A DNA stretch of 64,000 bases from Spongiibacter marinus (GTDB lineage Bacteria > Pseudomonadota > Gammaproteobacteria > Pseudomonadales > Spongiibacteraceae): NCBI RefSeq assembly GCF_016906995.1, contig NZ_JAFBBD010000001.1, positions 372,001-436,000 of the forward strand, read 5' to 3'. Positions 41,046-51,442 of this stretch are shown here, in pieces. The position numbers and the translations under genes were made by a program. Under the pieces are notes generated by a model. It did no database searches, was not told the origin of the DNA, and saw nothing but the letters and a program-made list of their open reading frames with translations. Positions within the stretch are counted from its first letter, which is position 1; every line of letters begins with the position of its first letter.

Positions 41046-42185
41046 TCAGGCGTTGGTAAAATGTTCCACGTGAAACCTTCTTATCTCTTTTGCGTCACCC
41101 AGCCAAGCGTCATCAAGATCTGATGCTTCTATGGATGTCGCGAAAACCTGCATATCCATGCTCGCGATCACACCAAACAGGGCAGCGCGGCGCTCTCTAT
41201 CCAACTCTGCGGGCAAGTCATCGACTAACAACAGCACATCTAGGTTTTGCCGTCGCATCAACCCGCATTGTGCTAATTTCAGCGCACATACCAGCGTTTT
41301 AATCTGCCCGCGCGACAATACCTCGGCCGCATTAGTACCACCGTAACTAAAGCGAATATCGGCGCGGTGCGGACCTACTCGCGTAAACCCTTGCCGCAGA
41401 TCTTGCTCTCTGGATTCATTTAAGAGCCTACGCAAATCCTCTGCGCCTAAACGACCCTCGTCGTCATCCCAGCCACTGATAAAGCGCATAGTAAAACGCG
41501 AGGCATCCAGAAGGTGGCTTGCGTCCTGCCCAGACCCACCCTGAAGCTCGTTAAGCAGACCTACAAACGCTTCCTCTAGCTCCGCAAACTGAGCGCGGCG
41601 CATAGCCGTGATTTTCGCCCCTGTCAGCGCAATTTCCTCCTCCCAGGGGGAGAGTATTGCATCCGATAGTTTACCACGTCTGAGCAGTGTATTTCGCTGC
41701 TTTACCGCTTTTCTATACCTTGACCACTCCTCGTAAAAACCAAGATGTTTCACGTGGAACACTGACCAATCGAGAAACTGCCGGCGCACAGTTGGCGAAC
41801 CTTCAAACAATTGAAAGCTATCGGGATTGATCAACTGCACGGGAAGCAAGCCCGCTAACTCCGAGAAGGACCGGAGTCGTTCGCCCGCATACTTGACCAG
41901 CAGCGACTTATCCCGCCCGCGCTGGATGCCAAGCATCCGACTATCGTCAAAGGCACCGTCAACCAACTCTCCCCTTACCAATAAAGAAGGGGAGTCAAAA
42001 TTCACCACGCTATTAATTTTTCGTGAACGAAATGACCGCGTGAGGGAAAGCATATGTATCGCCTCAAGCACCGAAGTCTTACCACTACCATTCACACCAT
42101 GGATGAAATTAAAGGTAGAGAGATCACTCAACACACAGCGCCGCAAATTACGAAAATTGGAGATATGTAATTCACTTAACCGCAT
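41046..42185 (-). CDS. recF: DNA recombination/repair protein RecF
   Basis: 379 aa. SMC-like ATPase that helps load RecA at single-strand gaps. Walker A (HGVNGSGKTSVLEAI) is near residue 32, the ABC signature-like LSRGQIKTLV and Walker B LLLVDDLPAELD lie near the C-terminus. The coding sequence also contains two parS-like 16-mers (41062-41077 and 41746-41761), which therefore encode residues such as FHVEHF near the C-terminus. Lies between dnaN and gyrB. Confidence 0.97.
   Translation of the reverse strand: MRLSELHISNFRNLRRCVLSDLSTFNFIHGVNGSGKTSVLEAIHMLSLTRSFRSRKINSVVNFDSPSLLVRGELVDGAFDDSRMLGIQRGRDKSLLVKYAGERLRSFSELAGLLPVQLINPDSFQLFEGSPTVRRQFLDWSVFHVKHLGFYEEWSRYRKAVKQRNTLLRRGKLSDAILSPWEEEIALTGAKITAMRRAQFAELEEAFVGLLNELQGGSGQDASHLLDASRFTMRFISGWDDDEGRLGAEDLRRLLNESREQDLRQGFTRVGPHRADIRFSYGGTNAAEVLSRGQIKTLVCALKLAQCGLMRRQNLDVLLLVDDLPAELDRERRAALFGVIASMDMQVFATSIEASDLDDAWLGDAKEIRRFHVEHFTNA
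41062..41077. other. parS: parS centromere site 1 (within recF)
   Basis: TGTTCCACGTGAAACC differs from the consensus palindromes (TGTTCCACGTGGAACA / TGTTTCACGTGAAACA) only at the last base when mixed arms are allowed. It lies at the 3' end of recF, about 16 kb from parA-parB and 4 kb from the candidate oriC. Confidence 0.85.
41746..41761. other. parS: parS centromere site 2 (within recF)
   Basis: TGTTTCACGTGGAACA has one consensus arm of each common type around the CACGTG core and fits TGTTYCACGTGRAACA at every position. It is 684 bp from site 1, inside recF. Confidence 0.9.
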
Positions 42186-42292
42186 CGGGCGTCACAAACT
42201 CCGCAAACAGGAGGGAAGGGGAAGAATACAAAAACGGCCACCATCGCTGGCGGCCGCTATCAAAATCGCAAACATCCGTAATTGCCGACAGC

Positions 42293-43405
42293 TTACAAGC
42301 GCATTGGCATAACAACGTATTGGCTATCGCTGCTCTCAGACTCTTCAACCAAGGCTGAGCTGTTGGCGTCCGACAGCGAGAACTTCACGGTCTCGCCATT
42401 GATTGCCGACATCACATCCAGCAAATAGCTCACGTTAAAACCAATTTCCAAGCTATCGCCCTCGTAATCCACCGCTACGATTTCTTCCGCTTCTTCTTGC
42501 TCGGGGTTGTTAGCCACTATCTGCAAGTTGCCACTGCTGAGTAACAGGCGAATGCCGCGGTATTTTTCGTTAGACAAAATTGCAGTACGTGCGAAGGCTT
42601 GCTTAAGCTCGGCGCGGCTACCTAATACCGTCTTGGTGCTGCCACGAGGCAGTACACGCTCGTAGTCGGGGAATTTTCCGTCTATCAACTTAGACGTGAA
42701 TGTGAAATCACGGGTGACCACGCGGATGTGGTTGCTACCCACGAAAAGCTCCGCATCATCGTTTTCATTAATAAGCAGACGACCCAGCTCGATAACCCCT
42801 TTACGTGGCAGGATCACCTGAGCGCTGTTAGACACATTGATGTCGCCATTGAAGCTGGCCATCGCCAACCGGTGACCATCTGTCGCAACCACTCGCAACA
42901 AACCTGGGTTCACCTCAAACAGCATCCCGTTCAGATAGTAGCGAACATCCTGCTGCGCCATGGCAAAGCTGGTGCGATCGATCAAGCGCTTTAAATCACC
43001 TTGCTTCAGGCTGAAACGCTGACCGCCGTGACCCTGCTCAACACTGGGAAAATCACTGGCGGGAAGGGTGGACAGCTGGAAGCGGCTGCGTCCCGATTTA
43101 ATAATGAGCCTCTGCTCGTCCTGGCTGACATCGATCACCGAGCCCTCGGGCAGGGCCTTACAAATATCCACCAACTTCTTGGCGGGTACCGTGATTTCTC
43201 CCGGTTCGCTTGCCTGGCCCTCTTCCGCCAAATCCACACGACCGATCAACTCCACCTCGAGATCCGTACCCGTCAGCGAAAGTTGCTGACCATCCAGCAC
43301 TAACTGAACATTCGCCAAAATAGGCAGCGTTTGGCGGCGTTCTACAACACCGGCAACAAGGTTCAGGGGCTTGATCAAAGCGTCCCTAGAAATAGAAAAT
43401 TTCAT
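42293..43405 (-). CDS. dnaN: DNA polymerase III beta sliding clamp
   Basis: 370 aa, typical three-domain clamp. Starts MKFSISRDALIKPLNLVAGV and ends SDSQYVVMPMRL, the conserved C-terminal tail near the peptide-binding cleft. Forms a dimeric ring that tethers polymerase III. It is 92 nt downstream of dnaA and followed by recF in the same direction. Confidence 0.98.
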   Translation of the reverse strand: MKFSISRDALIKPLNLVAGVVERRQTLPILANVQLVLDGQQLSLTGTDLEVELIGRVDLAEEGQASEPGEITVPAKKLVDICKALPEGSVIDVSQDEQRLIIKSGRSRFQLSTLPASDFPSVEQGHGGQRFSLKQGDLKRLIDRTSFAMAQQDVRYYLNGMLFEVNPGLLRVVATDGHRLAMASFNGDINVSNSAQVILPRKGVIELGRLLINENDDAELFVGSNHIRVVTRDFTFTSKLIDGKFPDYERVLPRGSTKTVLGSRAELKQAFARTAILSNEKYRGIRLLLSSGNLQIVANNPEQEEAEEIVAVDYEGDSLEIGFNVSYLLDVMSAINGETVKFSLSDANSSALVEESESSDSQYVVMPMRL

Positions 43406-43497
43406 TCGTTGTCTTCCCGTTGGTTTTTGCTGGTCGCAGGGCCGCTTTCCCAGGCCATAACAAACTACACTTTATTATAAAAACTGACCTAAAAACA

Positions 43498-44970
43498 TTA
43501 GGTTGTCAGAAGTCTTATCAAATTCTTATAGTCTTCCCTGATATCGGCATCAGCGTCGCGCAATTCTTTTATTTTACGGCAGGCATGCAACACGGTCGTA
43601 TGGTCCCGACCACCAAAACCCTCGCCGATTTCGGGCAAACTGTGGTTGGTTAACTCTTTGGAAAGCGCCATTGCTAACTGCCGCGGACGCGCCACCGAAC
43701 GACTGCGACGCTTGGACATTAAATCGGCGATTTTAATCTTGTAATACTCTGCGACGGTGCGCTGGATATTATCCAAACTCACCTGCTTATCCTGCAGCGC
43801 CAGCAAGTCTTTTAGCGATTCTTTAATAAGCGGAATATCGATGGGCTTGGCCATAAACCGTGAACTCGCGATAACCCGCTTCAACACACCCTCAAGCTCG
43901 CGGACATTCGAGCGAACACGCTGAGCAATAAAAAACGCCGCATCAGAGGGCAGGGGGATATTCTCTTGCTCTGCCTTTTTCAGCAAAATAGCTACCCGCG
44001 TTTCCAACTCTGGCGGCTCTACCGCAACGGTAAGCCCCCAACCAAAACGCGACTTCAACCGTTCTTCCAGCCCCTTAATTTCTTTGGGGTAGCGGTCACA
44101 GGTAAGGATCATCTGCTGACCGCCTTCCAGCAAGGCGTTAAAGGTGTGGAAGAACTCCTCCTGGGAACGCTCTTTTCCTGAGAAAAACTGAATATCGTCA
44201 ATTAACAGCGCATCCACCGAGCGGTAATAGCGCTTAAATTCATTGATCGCATTGAGCTGCAAGGCTTTAACCATATCGGCAACAAAGCGCTCAGAGTGAA
44301 GATATACCACGCGAGCATTGGGGTTTTGTTGCACCAGGGAGTTACCCACCGCGTGCATAAGGTGCGTTTTACCCAAGCCAACCCCACCATATAAAAATAG
44401 CGGGTTATACGCGCGCCCCGGGTTCTCAGCGACCTGGCTTGCTGCCGCGCGGGCAAGCTGGTTGGACTTACCCTCTACAAACGTTTCGAAGGTATAGCCC
44501 TCCATCAAAGAGCTTTGATGGCGAATACCGCCTTCAACTTCCACTTGCCGCTGAGGGGTGGTAGTGGGTGCTGCCGCAGTGGAGGACTGGATAATTGCCG
44601 GAGCAGGTACCGGGGCAACGCCCTCATCCCCCGCGGGTGCACTTTCTGTGGCAGCAGGGCTTTGACTCAGGTCCTCACCATAACTGGCAGGAGGAGTAGG
44701 GCGTTGGCGCGCCATTGCCGATTGCTGGCGATCGGCAATGGCCAGCTCAACATTGAAGCCTTGGCCGCCGGCGAACTCTGCAACCAGCTCTTCAATCCGA
44801 GCAAAAAATCGATCGTTGACCCAATCTTTAACAAAGCGATTAGGCGCCAGCAGGCGCAACCAACCTTCTCCAGCCTCTAAACGCAGCGGCCGAATCCAGG
44901 TATTGAACTGCTGCGCGGGCAACTCCTCTTGAAGAACCGCTAAGCACCGCTGCCATATGGCGTCAGACAA
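43498..44970 (-). CDS. dnaA: Chromosomal replication initiator DnaA
   Basis: 490 aa. Domain I (about 1-80), a long Pro/Ala-rich variable domain II (about 85-150), AAA+ domain III with Walker A ([15 protein letters not shown]) and Walker B (LLIDDIQFF), and domain IV with the DnaA signature [15 protein letters not shown] for box binding. Initiates replication by opening oriC. Read leftward, away from the candidate oriC in the gap to rpmH. Confidence 0.98.
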   Translation of the reverse strand: MSDAIWQRCLAVLQEELPAQQFNTWIRPLRLEAGEGWLRLLAPNRFVKDWVNDRFFARIEELVAEFAGGQGFNVELAIADRQQSAMARQRPTPPASYGEDLSQSPAATESAPAGDEGVAPVPAPAIIQSSTAAAPTTTPQRQVEVEGGIRHQSSLMEGYTFETFVEGKSNQLARAAASQVAENPGRAYNPLFLYGGVGLGKTHLMHAVGNSLVQQNPNARVVYLHSERFVADMVKALQLNAINEFKRYYRSVDALLIDDIQFFSGKERSQEEFFHTFNALLEGGQQMILTCDRYPKEIKGLEERLKSRFGWGLTVAVEPPELETRVAILLKKAEQENIPLPSDAAFFIAQRVRSNVRELEGVLKRVIASSRFMAKPIDIPLIKESLKDLLALQDKQVSLDNIQRTVAEYYKIKIADLMSKRRSRSVARPRQLAMALSKELTNHSLPEIGEGFGGRDHTTVLHACRKIKELRDADADIREDYKNLIRLLTT

Positions 44971-45475
44971 AATAACACTCCCAAAACCAAAAATACCCGC
45001 CCAGCGAACACCGACCTTGTAACCACAACAAAGGCGCCGCGTAAACGAGGTAAAACCCAGCTAAACCTATAAACAGGCCGGACATTCTACGCCTTCAACC
45101 CAAACTTATCCACACCTACGCGACTTTATCAACAATCGCGAATCGTTAAAAAATACCTAAGTTTCAATGATATATAACAATAAACAATAAGACTCTATGG
45201 ATAAAACAGAACAACATGTGGATAAGCTCGGGATCAAGATGTGAATAACTTGTCAATAGGGTGTTATCATCGAAATCATCTAGCGAAGACCCTCAACCAG
45301 CCGGAAATTCCGATAACGAAGCCAGTGAGAGGCTTGGCAAATAAACCCCTTACAGGCATTGCTATTAGCGGTGCTGTCCACTAAAATTCGCGATCCGATT
45401 TTTCGTGCTCCAGCCACTTATTCTGGCAGGAGACAAAGAACTCGTCGTATAACGACACTGTGAACGGACAAGATC
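44971..45475. other. oriC: Candidate oriC between dnaA and rpmH
   Basis: 505-bp gap where gene direction switches. DnaA boxes: perfect TTATCCACA at 45106-45114 (plus) and 45217-45225 (minus); TTATTCACA (fits TTATNCACA) at 45240-45248 (minus); one-mismatch copies at 45126-45134 (TTATCAACA, plus) and 45196-45204 (TTATCCATA, minus). The boxes flank an AT-rich tract around 45145-45192 that could be the unwinding element. The dnaA-rpmH location is the known Pseudomonas-type origin. The region also carries the dnaA and rpmH promoters. Confidence 0.8.
45359..45387 (+). promoter_or_regulatory. Candidate promoter for rpmH-rnpA
   Basis: TTGCTA (45359-45364) and TAAAAT (45382-45387) at 17-nt spacing, about 90 nt upstream of the rpmH start. 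The -10 is one base from consensus, the -35 two bases. Confidence 0.45.
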
Positions 45476-45610
45476 ATGAAAAGAACTTTTCAACCAAGCA
45501 ACCTGAAACGCGCCCGCACTCACGGTTTCCGTGCTCGCATGGCAACCAAGAACGGCCGCAAAGTATTGAACCGTCGTCGCGCTAAAGGCCGTGCTGTTCT
45601 GTCTGCATAA
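45476..45610 (+). CDS. rpmH: 50S ribosomal protein L34
   Basis: 44 aa: begins [20 protein letters not shown] and ends RAVLSA, the conserved L34 sequence. A small basic protein of the large ribosomal subunit. It is the first rightward gene after the candidate origin, 31 nt before rnpA; the pair is conserved across bacteria. Confidence 0.98.
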   Translation: MKRTFQPSNLKRARTHGFRARMATKNGRKVLNRRRAKGRAVLSA

Positions 45611-45641
45611 TTAAGCGCTAGATTAAAGTACCGGTATTGCA

Positions 45642-46019
45642 GTGGAATTCGGCTTTGATAAATCACTGCGTCTACTCAATGCCGGCGACTACCAGGCTGT
45701 ATTCGACCAATCTCGTCTGAAGGTCTCTACCGCCGAATTATTATTTCTAGCGAATGCCAACGGCCTTGACCATCCCCGGCTTGGCCTTGTTGTTGCCAAG
45801 AAGAACGTACGCTTAGCCGCACAGCGAAATCGCCTGAAACGCATCGTTCGAGAGAGTTTCAGAATGCAGCAGTCGCGATTGCCGGGTATCGATGTTATCG
45901 TGCTGGCTCGAAAGGGCGTCGACAACCTCGACAATCCCACTTTGCATAGAACCTGCAAACAGTTGTGGCGACAGTTAGAAAAGCGCGCCGAGAAGCAACT
46001 GCGCAAGCAAGAGGGTTAA
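45642..46019 (+). CDS. rnpA: Ribonuclease P protein component
   Basis: 125 aa from a GTG start. The conserved RNR motif is present (AAQRNRLKRIVRESFR), along with the LGLVVAKKN strand. Supports the RNase P RNA in 5' maturation of tRNAs. Sits between rpmH and yidD in the standard cluster; the C-terminal tail is lysine/arginine rich. Confidence 0.96.
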   Translation: MEFGFDKSLRLLNAGDYQAVFDQSRLKVSTAELLFLANANGLDHPRLGLVVAKKNVRLAAQRNRLKRIVRESFRMQQSRLPGIDVIVLARKGVDNLDNPTLHRTCKQLWRQLEKRAEKQLRKQEG

Positions 46020-46022
46020 ACC

Positions 46023-46283
46023 TTGCAGCGCCTACTTATTGCCTGCATCAAGTTTTACCGCCTGTGCATCAGTCCGCTGATGGCACCACATTGCCGTTTC
46101 TATCCCAGCTGTTCCCATTACGCTATCGACGCGATCCGCGAGCACGGTGCCCTGCGTGGCAGCTGGCTTGCCCTGCGCCGCATCGGTCGCTGCCACCCGT
46201 TAAATCCCGGCGGCTACGACCCCGTTCCACTCTGCCATCACTGCCAAAACGAAAACAACTCAATCAAGGCTATTAAGCAATGA
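46023..46283 (+). CDS. yidD: Membrane protein insertion efficiency factor YidD
   Basis: 86 aa, TTG start 3 nt after the rnpA stop. An amphipathic N-terminus ([16 protein letters not shown]) is followed by the family motif [16 protein letters not shown] with three conserved cysteines overall. YidD assists membrane insertion through YidC/Sec. It overlaps the yidC start by 4 nt (ATGA), so coupling is likely. The TTG start is inferred from family alignment. Confidence 0.92.
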   Translation: MQRLLIACIKFYRLCISPLMAPHCRFYPSCSHYAIDAIREHGALRGSWLALRRIGRCHPLNPGGYDPVPLCHHCQNENNSIKAIKQ

Positions 46284-47968
46284 TCGATATTCAGCGCTAC
46301 CTACTTATCGCCGCCATCGCCGCGCTCTCATTTATGCTGCTGGTTGAATGGAAAAACTTTGATGGCGGCAACACTGCTCCGCTGGCCGCGGCCGCTGCAC
46401 TGGCTGAGCAACCGGCCAACGTCGACGTTTCTCTACCCACCAACGACGCTGGCAGTGACGATTTACCCACCGCCGACAATGTCGACAACAGCGTTGAAGA
46501 CTTCGCCGATAAGGGCGTAGACAGCCGCTACATCCATATTCGTAACGATGTTCTGGACCTGAAAATCGACCTACAGGGCGGCGACATTGTCTATGCCGCA
46601 ACCTTGGAGCACCGCGACAGCATCGAGGAAGAAGAAGCCTTCGTACTGCTGGAAAACAACCAGCGTCGCAGCTATGTGGCCCAGAGCGGCTTAATCGGTA
46701 AAAACGCCACCGACACGGCGCAGGGCCGACCCATGTTTAGCGCCAGCCTTGAGAGCTTCTCCTTGGAAGAAGGTCAGGACAGTGTTTCCGCGAATCTGCG
46801 CTATCAATACAGCGACGACATTCTTATCACCAAACGCTACACCCTGCAGCGTGGCGATTATCTGGTAAAACTCGACTACCTTGTTGAAAACCGCTCTAGT
46901 GAAGCCTTTAGTGCCTCACTGTTTGGCCAGCTGAAGCGCGACAACAGTGTCGACCCCGGTGTCAGCGACGACGGCTTGTTCGCCATGAAACCCTTTATGG
47001 GTGTCGCCTATTCCAGCAGCGAAGATCCCTACAACAAACTGGCCTTCCACAAGCTGAAAGAAAAGCCACTCAACGAGCAAATGGAAGGTGGCTGGGTCGC
47101 CATAATCCAACACTACTTCCTTAGCGCCTGGGTGCCCGACCAATCTGCCAACAACAGTTTTAAAACCGTTGTTACACGCCAGGGCTTAAATATTGTTCGC
47201 TTCACCTCGCCGTCGCAAACGGTTGCTGCCGGTGAGCAGGGCACCTTGAGCGCGGCGATTTATATCGGTCCTAAAGACCAATACCGTTTAGAGGAAATCT
47301 CTCCTGGTCTGGAACTCACCGTCGATTACGGCTGGCTGTGGTGGATAGCGCAACCCTTGTTCTGGCTGCTGACCAAACTCTACAGCGTCTTCGGCAACTG
47401 GGGTTGGGCGATTATCGGCGTTACCGTGTTGGTAAAAGCCGCCTTCTTCCAGCTCAATGCCAAGGCCTTCACCTCCATGGCAAATATGCGCAAGGTGCAG
47501 CCTAAACTGATGGAGCTGCGCGAGCGCTACGCCGACGACCGTCAAAAGCAGTCCCAGGCGATGATGGAGCTGTACAAGAAAGAAAAAATTAACCCCGTCG
47601 GCGGCTGCCTGCCCATGCTGGTGCAAATGCCAGTATTCATCGCCCTCTACTGGGTGCTGATGGAAAGTGTTGAGCTGCGCCACGCACCCTTTATGTTGTG
47701 GATTAATGACCTGTCAGCAATGGACCCTTATTTTGTCTTGCCGCTGATTATGGGTGCGTCGATGTTCATTCAGCAGAAGCTGAACCCGCCACCGGCAGAT
47801 CCTATGCAGGCGAAAATCATGCAGTGGATGCCCATCGTCTTCACCTTCTTCTTCCTGTTCTTCCCCGCGGGCTTGGTACTGTACTGGGTGGTCAACAACA
47901 CCCTGTCGATTATTCAGCAGTACATTATTACCAAGCGCATCGAAAAAGCTGGCTTGCCGTCTCGTTAA
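46280..47968 (+). CDS. yidC: Membrane protein insertase YidC
   Basis: 562 aa. An N-terminal membrane helix (about 5-22), a large periplasmic beta domain (about 60-340), and the conserved C-terminal five-helix insertase domain (about 355-555), with the hydrophilic-groove helix and the [20 protein letters not shown] segment. Inserts proteins such as Fo subunits a and c, whose genes lie 12 kb downstream. Position after yidD is standard. Confidence 0.97.
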   Translation: MIDIQRYLLIAAIAALSFMLLVEWKNFDGGNTAPLAAAAALAEQPANVDVSLPTNDAGSDDLPTADNVDNSVEDFADKGVDSRYIHIRNDVLDLKIDLQGGDIVYAATLEHRDSIEEEEAFVLLENNQRRSYVAQSGLIGKNATDTAQGRPMFSASLESFSLEEGQDSVSANLRYQYSDDILITKRYTLQRGDYLVKLDYLVENRSSEAFSASLFGQLKRDNSVDPGVSDDGLFAMKPFMGVAYSSSEDPYNKLAFHKLKEKPLNEQMEGGWVAIIQHYFLSAWVPDQSANNSFKTVVTRQGLNIVRFTSPSQTVAAGEQGTLSAAIYIGPKDQYRLEEISPGLELTVDYGWLWWIAQPLFWLLTKLYSVFGNWGWAIIGVTVLVKAAFFQLNAKAFTSMANMRKVQPKLMELRERYADDRQKQSQAMMELYKKEKINPVGGCLPMLVQMPVFIALYWVLMESVELRHAPFMLWINDLSAMDPYFVLPLIMGASMFIQQKLNPPPADPMQAKIMQWMPIVFTFFFLFFPAGLVLYWVVNNTLSIIQQYIITKRIEKAGLPSR

Positions 47969-47971
47969 GCG

Positions 47972-49327
47972 ATGAGCCAGCAAGACACCATCGCCGCCAT
48001 TGCCACGCCGCCCGGCAAAGGCGGCGTTGGTATCATCCGCATTTCGGGCAGTAAAAGCCTGGCCATTGCCGCTGCGCTGATGGATCGCAGCCCGCAACCT
48101 CGGCGTGCCCACTTCGCCCATTTTCGCGAGATTATCGACAACGGAACGGATGTTATCGACCAGGGGCTGGCGTTGTTTTTCCCCGGCCCCAACTCCTTTA
48201 CCGGCGAAGATGTTCTGGAACTGCAGGGTCACGGCGGCCCGGTAATTATGGACCGCCTGCTCAAGGCCTGCCTGCGTGCCGGTGCTCGCATGGCGCGGCC
48301 TGGCGAGTTCTCCGAGCGCGCGTTTCTGAACAACAAAATCGATCTCGCCCAAGCTGAAGCCATCGCCGACTTGATCGATAGCGCCTCAGAGCAGGCCGCT
48401 CGCCAGGCGATGCGTTCACTAGACGGCGCCTTTAGTCGCGAGATAGACCAACTGGTCGAAGCGGTCACCGTATTGCGGATCTATGTCGAAGCGGCGATAG
48501 ACTTTCCGGAAGAAGAAATCGACTTCATCAGCGACAGCCGCGTCGCCGACGACTTGAGCGCCATCAAACAGCAGCTTCAGCATGTCAGCAACGCCGCCCA
48601 GCAAGGCAGTTTGCTTCGCGACGGTATGACCGTTGTTATTGCCGGGAAACCCAATGCGGGTAAATCCAGCTTGCTGAACGCCCTGGCCGGGCGAGAGTCT
48701 GCCATCGTTACTGACATTGCCGGCACCACGCGGGACATACTACGCGAAAACATTCTGATTGACGGCATGCCGCTGCACATTATTGATACCGCCGGTCTGC
48801 GCGACAGCGATGACCCGGTGGAACAAGAGGGCATTCGTCGAGCCTGGCAGGAAATCGACAAAGCGGACCGCGTCCTACTGATCGTCGATAGCCACCAACA
48901 GCGCCACGCCGATATACCCGATACCTTCGCCGAGCACGCCAATGCCGGCAAACTCAGCCTGATATTCAATAAATGTGATTTGAGTGGCGAAACGGTGCGC
49001 GAGGACACGCAAGGCGAGCTGCCCACGCTCTACCTCAGTGCCAAGGCAGAGCAGGGCATCGACCTGCTGCGCAACCACCTCAAACGCTGCGTTGGTTTTG
49101 AAGACGGCGACAGCCCGTTCATTGCCCGGCGGCGGCATATTGAAGCACTGAATACTGCCCGCGAGCATCTCCTGCAAGGCGAACACCAGCTCCACCACTA
49201 TAATGCCGGCGAACTGCTCGCCGAAGAGCTCCGCCTCGCCCAGCAAAGCCTGTCAGAAATCACCGGTGCCTTCACATCCGACGATCTGTTAGGCCGCATC
49301 TTTTCCAGTTTTTGTATCGGAAAATAG
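47972..49327 (+). CDS. mnmE: tRNA uridine-5-carboxymethylaminomethyl GTPase MnmE
   Basis: 451 aa. An N-terminal folate-binding domain ([20 protein letters not shown]), a helical domain interrupted by a G domain with [24 protein letters not shown] and NKCD motifs, and the C-terminal CIGK tail. Works with MnmG to modify U34 of tRNAs reading NNA/NNG codons. It lies 3 nt after yidC. Its partner gene mnmG lies 5.3 kb further on, separated by a three-gene cassette. Confidence 0.97.
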   Translation: MSQQDTIAAIATPPGKGGVGIIRISGSKSLAIAAALMDRSPQPRRAHFAHFREIIDNGTDVIDQGLALFFPGPNSFTGEDVLELQGHGGPVIMDRLLKACLRAGARMARPGEFSERAFLNNKIDLAQAEAIADLIDSASEQAARQAMRSLDGAFSREIDQLVEAVTVLRIYVEAAIDFPEEEIDFISDSRVADDLSAIKQQLQHVSNAAQQGSLLRDGMTVVIAGKPNAGKSSLLNALAGRESAIVTDIAGTTRDILRENILIDGMPLHIIDTAGLRDSDDPVEQEGIRRAWQEIDKADRVLLIVDSHQQRHADIPDTFAEHANAGKLSLIFNKCDLSGETVREDTQGELPTLYLSAKAEQGIDLLRNHLKRCVGFEDGDSPFIARRRHIEALNTAREHLLQGEHQLHHYNAGELLAEELRLAQQSLSEITGAFTSDDLLGRIFSSFCIGK

Positions 49328-49439
49328 CTATCCCTATTATCACTTCATGCGCAGTACAATTTGCGACATAGATGTGAGACCCCAGCTACACTTATCGTAA
49401 GTTACTACCGTTAAAATTTTCCGCCACAAGGACGTCTCT

Positions 49440-51407
49440 ATGGCTGACGCTACCCGCCACTTTCTATTATTACTACTGGTCGCTAGCAGCGCCGCCACCC
49501 TACCCAGCCATGCCCAGTTGTGGGATAACGAGGCACTGCCCGTTGTGCTTACACCTGCCCGCCTGAAACAAAGCCGCAGCGAGGTTCCCGCCAGTGTCAG
49601 TGTGATCGACCGTCAAATGATCATCGCATCGGGAATACGCCGTATCCCCGAATTATTCCGGCTGATACCCGGCACATCAGTCGGCGCACGCGACGGCTGG
49701 AACCACGTGGTCAGCTACCACGGCACAAATTATCGCGACTCGCGGCGCATGCAGGTGCTGGTAGATGGACGCAGCATCTACCAAGCAGGCCTGGCAACGG
49801 TAAACTGGAACGATATTCCCCTGGCAATTGAAGACATCGAACGTATCGAAGTCGTCCGGGGCCCCTCCACGGCAAGTTACGGCGCCAATGCGTTTTTGGG
49901 CGTCATCAATATTATTACCCGTCACCCCGACGATGCCGACAAACTCTACCTACAAGCCCGCAAAGGTGATAATCAGGTCGAGGACTACCTGCTCAGCCAC
50001 GCCGGTAGCTTCGAGGGCGGTAAGTACCGATTGAGCCTACAAAGCCGTCGCGATGATGGTTTTGAAGTCAACCGCGACGGTGAAGACCGCCGCGACAGCG
50101 ATAATAGCGACACACTCAACCTGCGCTATGAAAAGGCCCTCGACCAGGCCAATATCAGCTTGGCGATGGGCTACAAACAGGGGTGGGTGACCGATGACTT
50201 CGCCGATATCGATGTCACCTCACCCGATACCCGTCACCGCAACCATTTTGTTTCCGCCAAAATGAGTTGGGACTTAAGCAAAGACCACCATCAACACTTG
50301 CGCATTGACTACTCCGGTCAAAAGCAGCAAAAAGAATGGCAGGCGGTACTGCCGCCGGCGTTTATCGGTCAGCCCACCCATCCCTCACCACTGGTGCGCG
50401 TTGATGCCAACGAAAACAGCCGGCAAACTCGCCAAGACATTGAGTTTCAGGACACCATGGTGTGGTCACCAGACTTAAAGACAGTGGCTGGCATTCACAT
50501 CAAGCACAACCGAGTTAGCTCCGAGACGTACTACGATGGCAGCCGCCGCAGCGACAGCATCCAGCTGTTTGCCAATGCCGAATACCGAATCAGCGACCAT
50601 GTTACCGGCAATGTTGGTGCCTCGTGGGAACGGGACAGCAACGACAACAAAGACCATCTCTCGCCCAGGGTTTCACTGCACTACCACCTGAACAATCACC
50701 ACAGTTTTCGCGCCGTCTACTCCGAAGCAGTGCGCAGCCCCGACTTATTGGAAACCACGGCCGATTGGACCTATCGCGCTAAAAACATCACCCCCACTCA
50801 CAATGGCCAAACCACCGGCGAGTACGTTGTTAAAGCTACGGGGAACCCAGATTTGCGCGCGGAGAAAATTTCCTCTCGCGAAATTGGCTACTACGCCAAC
50901 TTTCAACACATCGGCTTACAGTGGGATATAAAACTGTTCCGCGACCACCTAAGCAACCTTGTATCAGACTCAACCGCACTGGATAAATTCTCCCCAGAGA
51001 ACAGCAACCGCCTGCGCCAACAGGGCATAGAAACCGAGCTGGATTATCGCCCATCGCCCAACTGGCTTTTCCACGCCAGCTACGCCTACATCAACTCCGA
51101 CACCACAACCCAAAATGAAGAGAGTTTCACCCCCAGCAATAATTTCAGCGCGCTGCTCAGTTATAAATTTTTAAGTAATACTCAACTTTCACTCAGCCGC
51201 TACTACAGTCAAAACACGCGTCGCCGGGGGAAAAATACCTTTTCACGATCAGATTTACGGCTGGCTCACACCCTGAATCTGCGCGGCACCGAAGTGCAGT
51301 TAGCCTACGTGGCACGATATCAGCATGACGATAACAGCGAACTGTTATCGGATAACTTTTACCGTGAAGAACTGCGACAGCTATTCACACTGAGCCTGCG
51401 CTACTAA
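49440..51407 (+). CDS. TonB-dependent outer-membrane receptor
   Basis: 655 aa. Signal peptide about 1-26 (ending SHA before Q27), plug domain (about 45-155) with RIEVVRGPSTASYGANAFLG-type core, then a 22-strand barrel ending in the aromatic terminal residue Y (TLSLRY). No extra N-terminal signalling domain, so not a FecA-type regulator. Ligand unknown: colicin/vitamin/siderophore-receptor-like plug. Six nt upstream of a periplasmic substrate-binding protein gene and then a hybrid kinase, suggesting one transport or sensing unit. The gene has no close relation to its mnm neighbours. Confidence 0.93.
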   Translation: MADATRHFLLLLLVASSAATLPSHAQLWDNEALPVVLTPARLKQSRSEVPASVSVIDRQMIIASGIRRIPELFRLIPGTSVGARDGWNHVVSYHGTNYRDSRRMQVLVDGRSIYQAGLATVNWNDIPLAIEDIERIEVVRGPSTASYGANAFLGVINIITRHPDDADKLYLQARKGDNQVEDYLLSHAGSFEGGKYRLSLQSRRDDGFEVNRDGEDRRDSDNSDTLNLRYEKALDQANISLAMGYKQGWVTDDFADIDVTSPDTRHRNHFVSAKMSWDLSKDHHQHLRIDYSGQKQQKEWQAVLPPAFIGQPTHPSPLVRVDANENSRQTRQDIEFQDTMVWSPDLKTVAGIHIKHNRVSSETYYDGSRRSDSIQLFANAEYRISDHVTGNVGASWERDSNDNKDHLSPRVSLHYHLNNHHSFRAVYSEAVRSPDLLETTADWTYRAKNITPTHNGQTTGEYVVKATGNPDLRAEKISSREIGYYANFQHIGLQWDIKLFRDHLSNLVSDSTALDKFSPENSNRLRQQGIETELDYRPSPNWLFHASYAYINSDTTTQNEESFTPSNNFSALLSYKFLSNTQLSLSRYYSQNTRRRGKNTFSRSDLRLAHTLNLRGTEVQLAYVARYQHDDNSELLSDNFYREELRQLFTLSLRY

Positions 51408-51442
51408 GGCCTGTGACCTGGCAACCATCGAGGAAGGAATCC

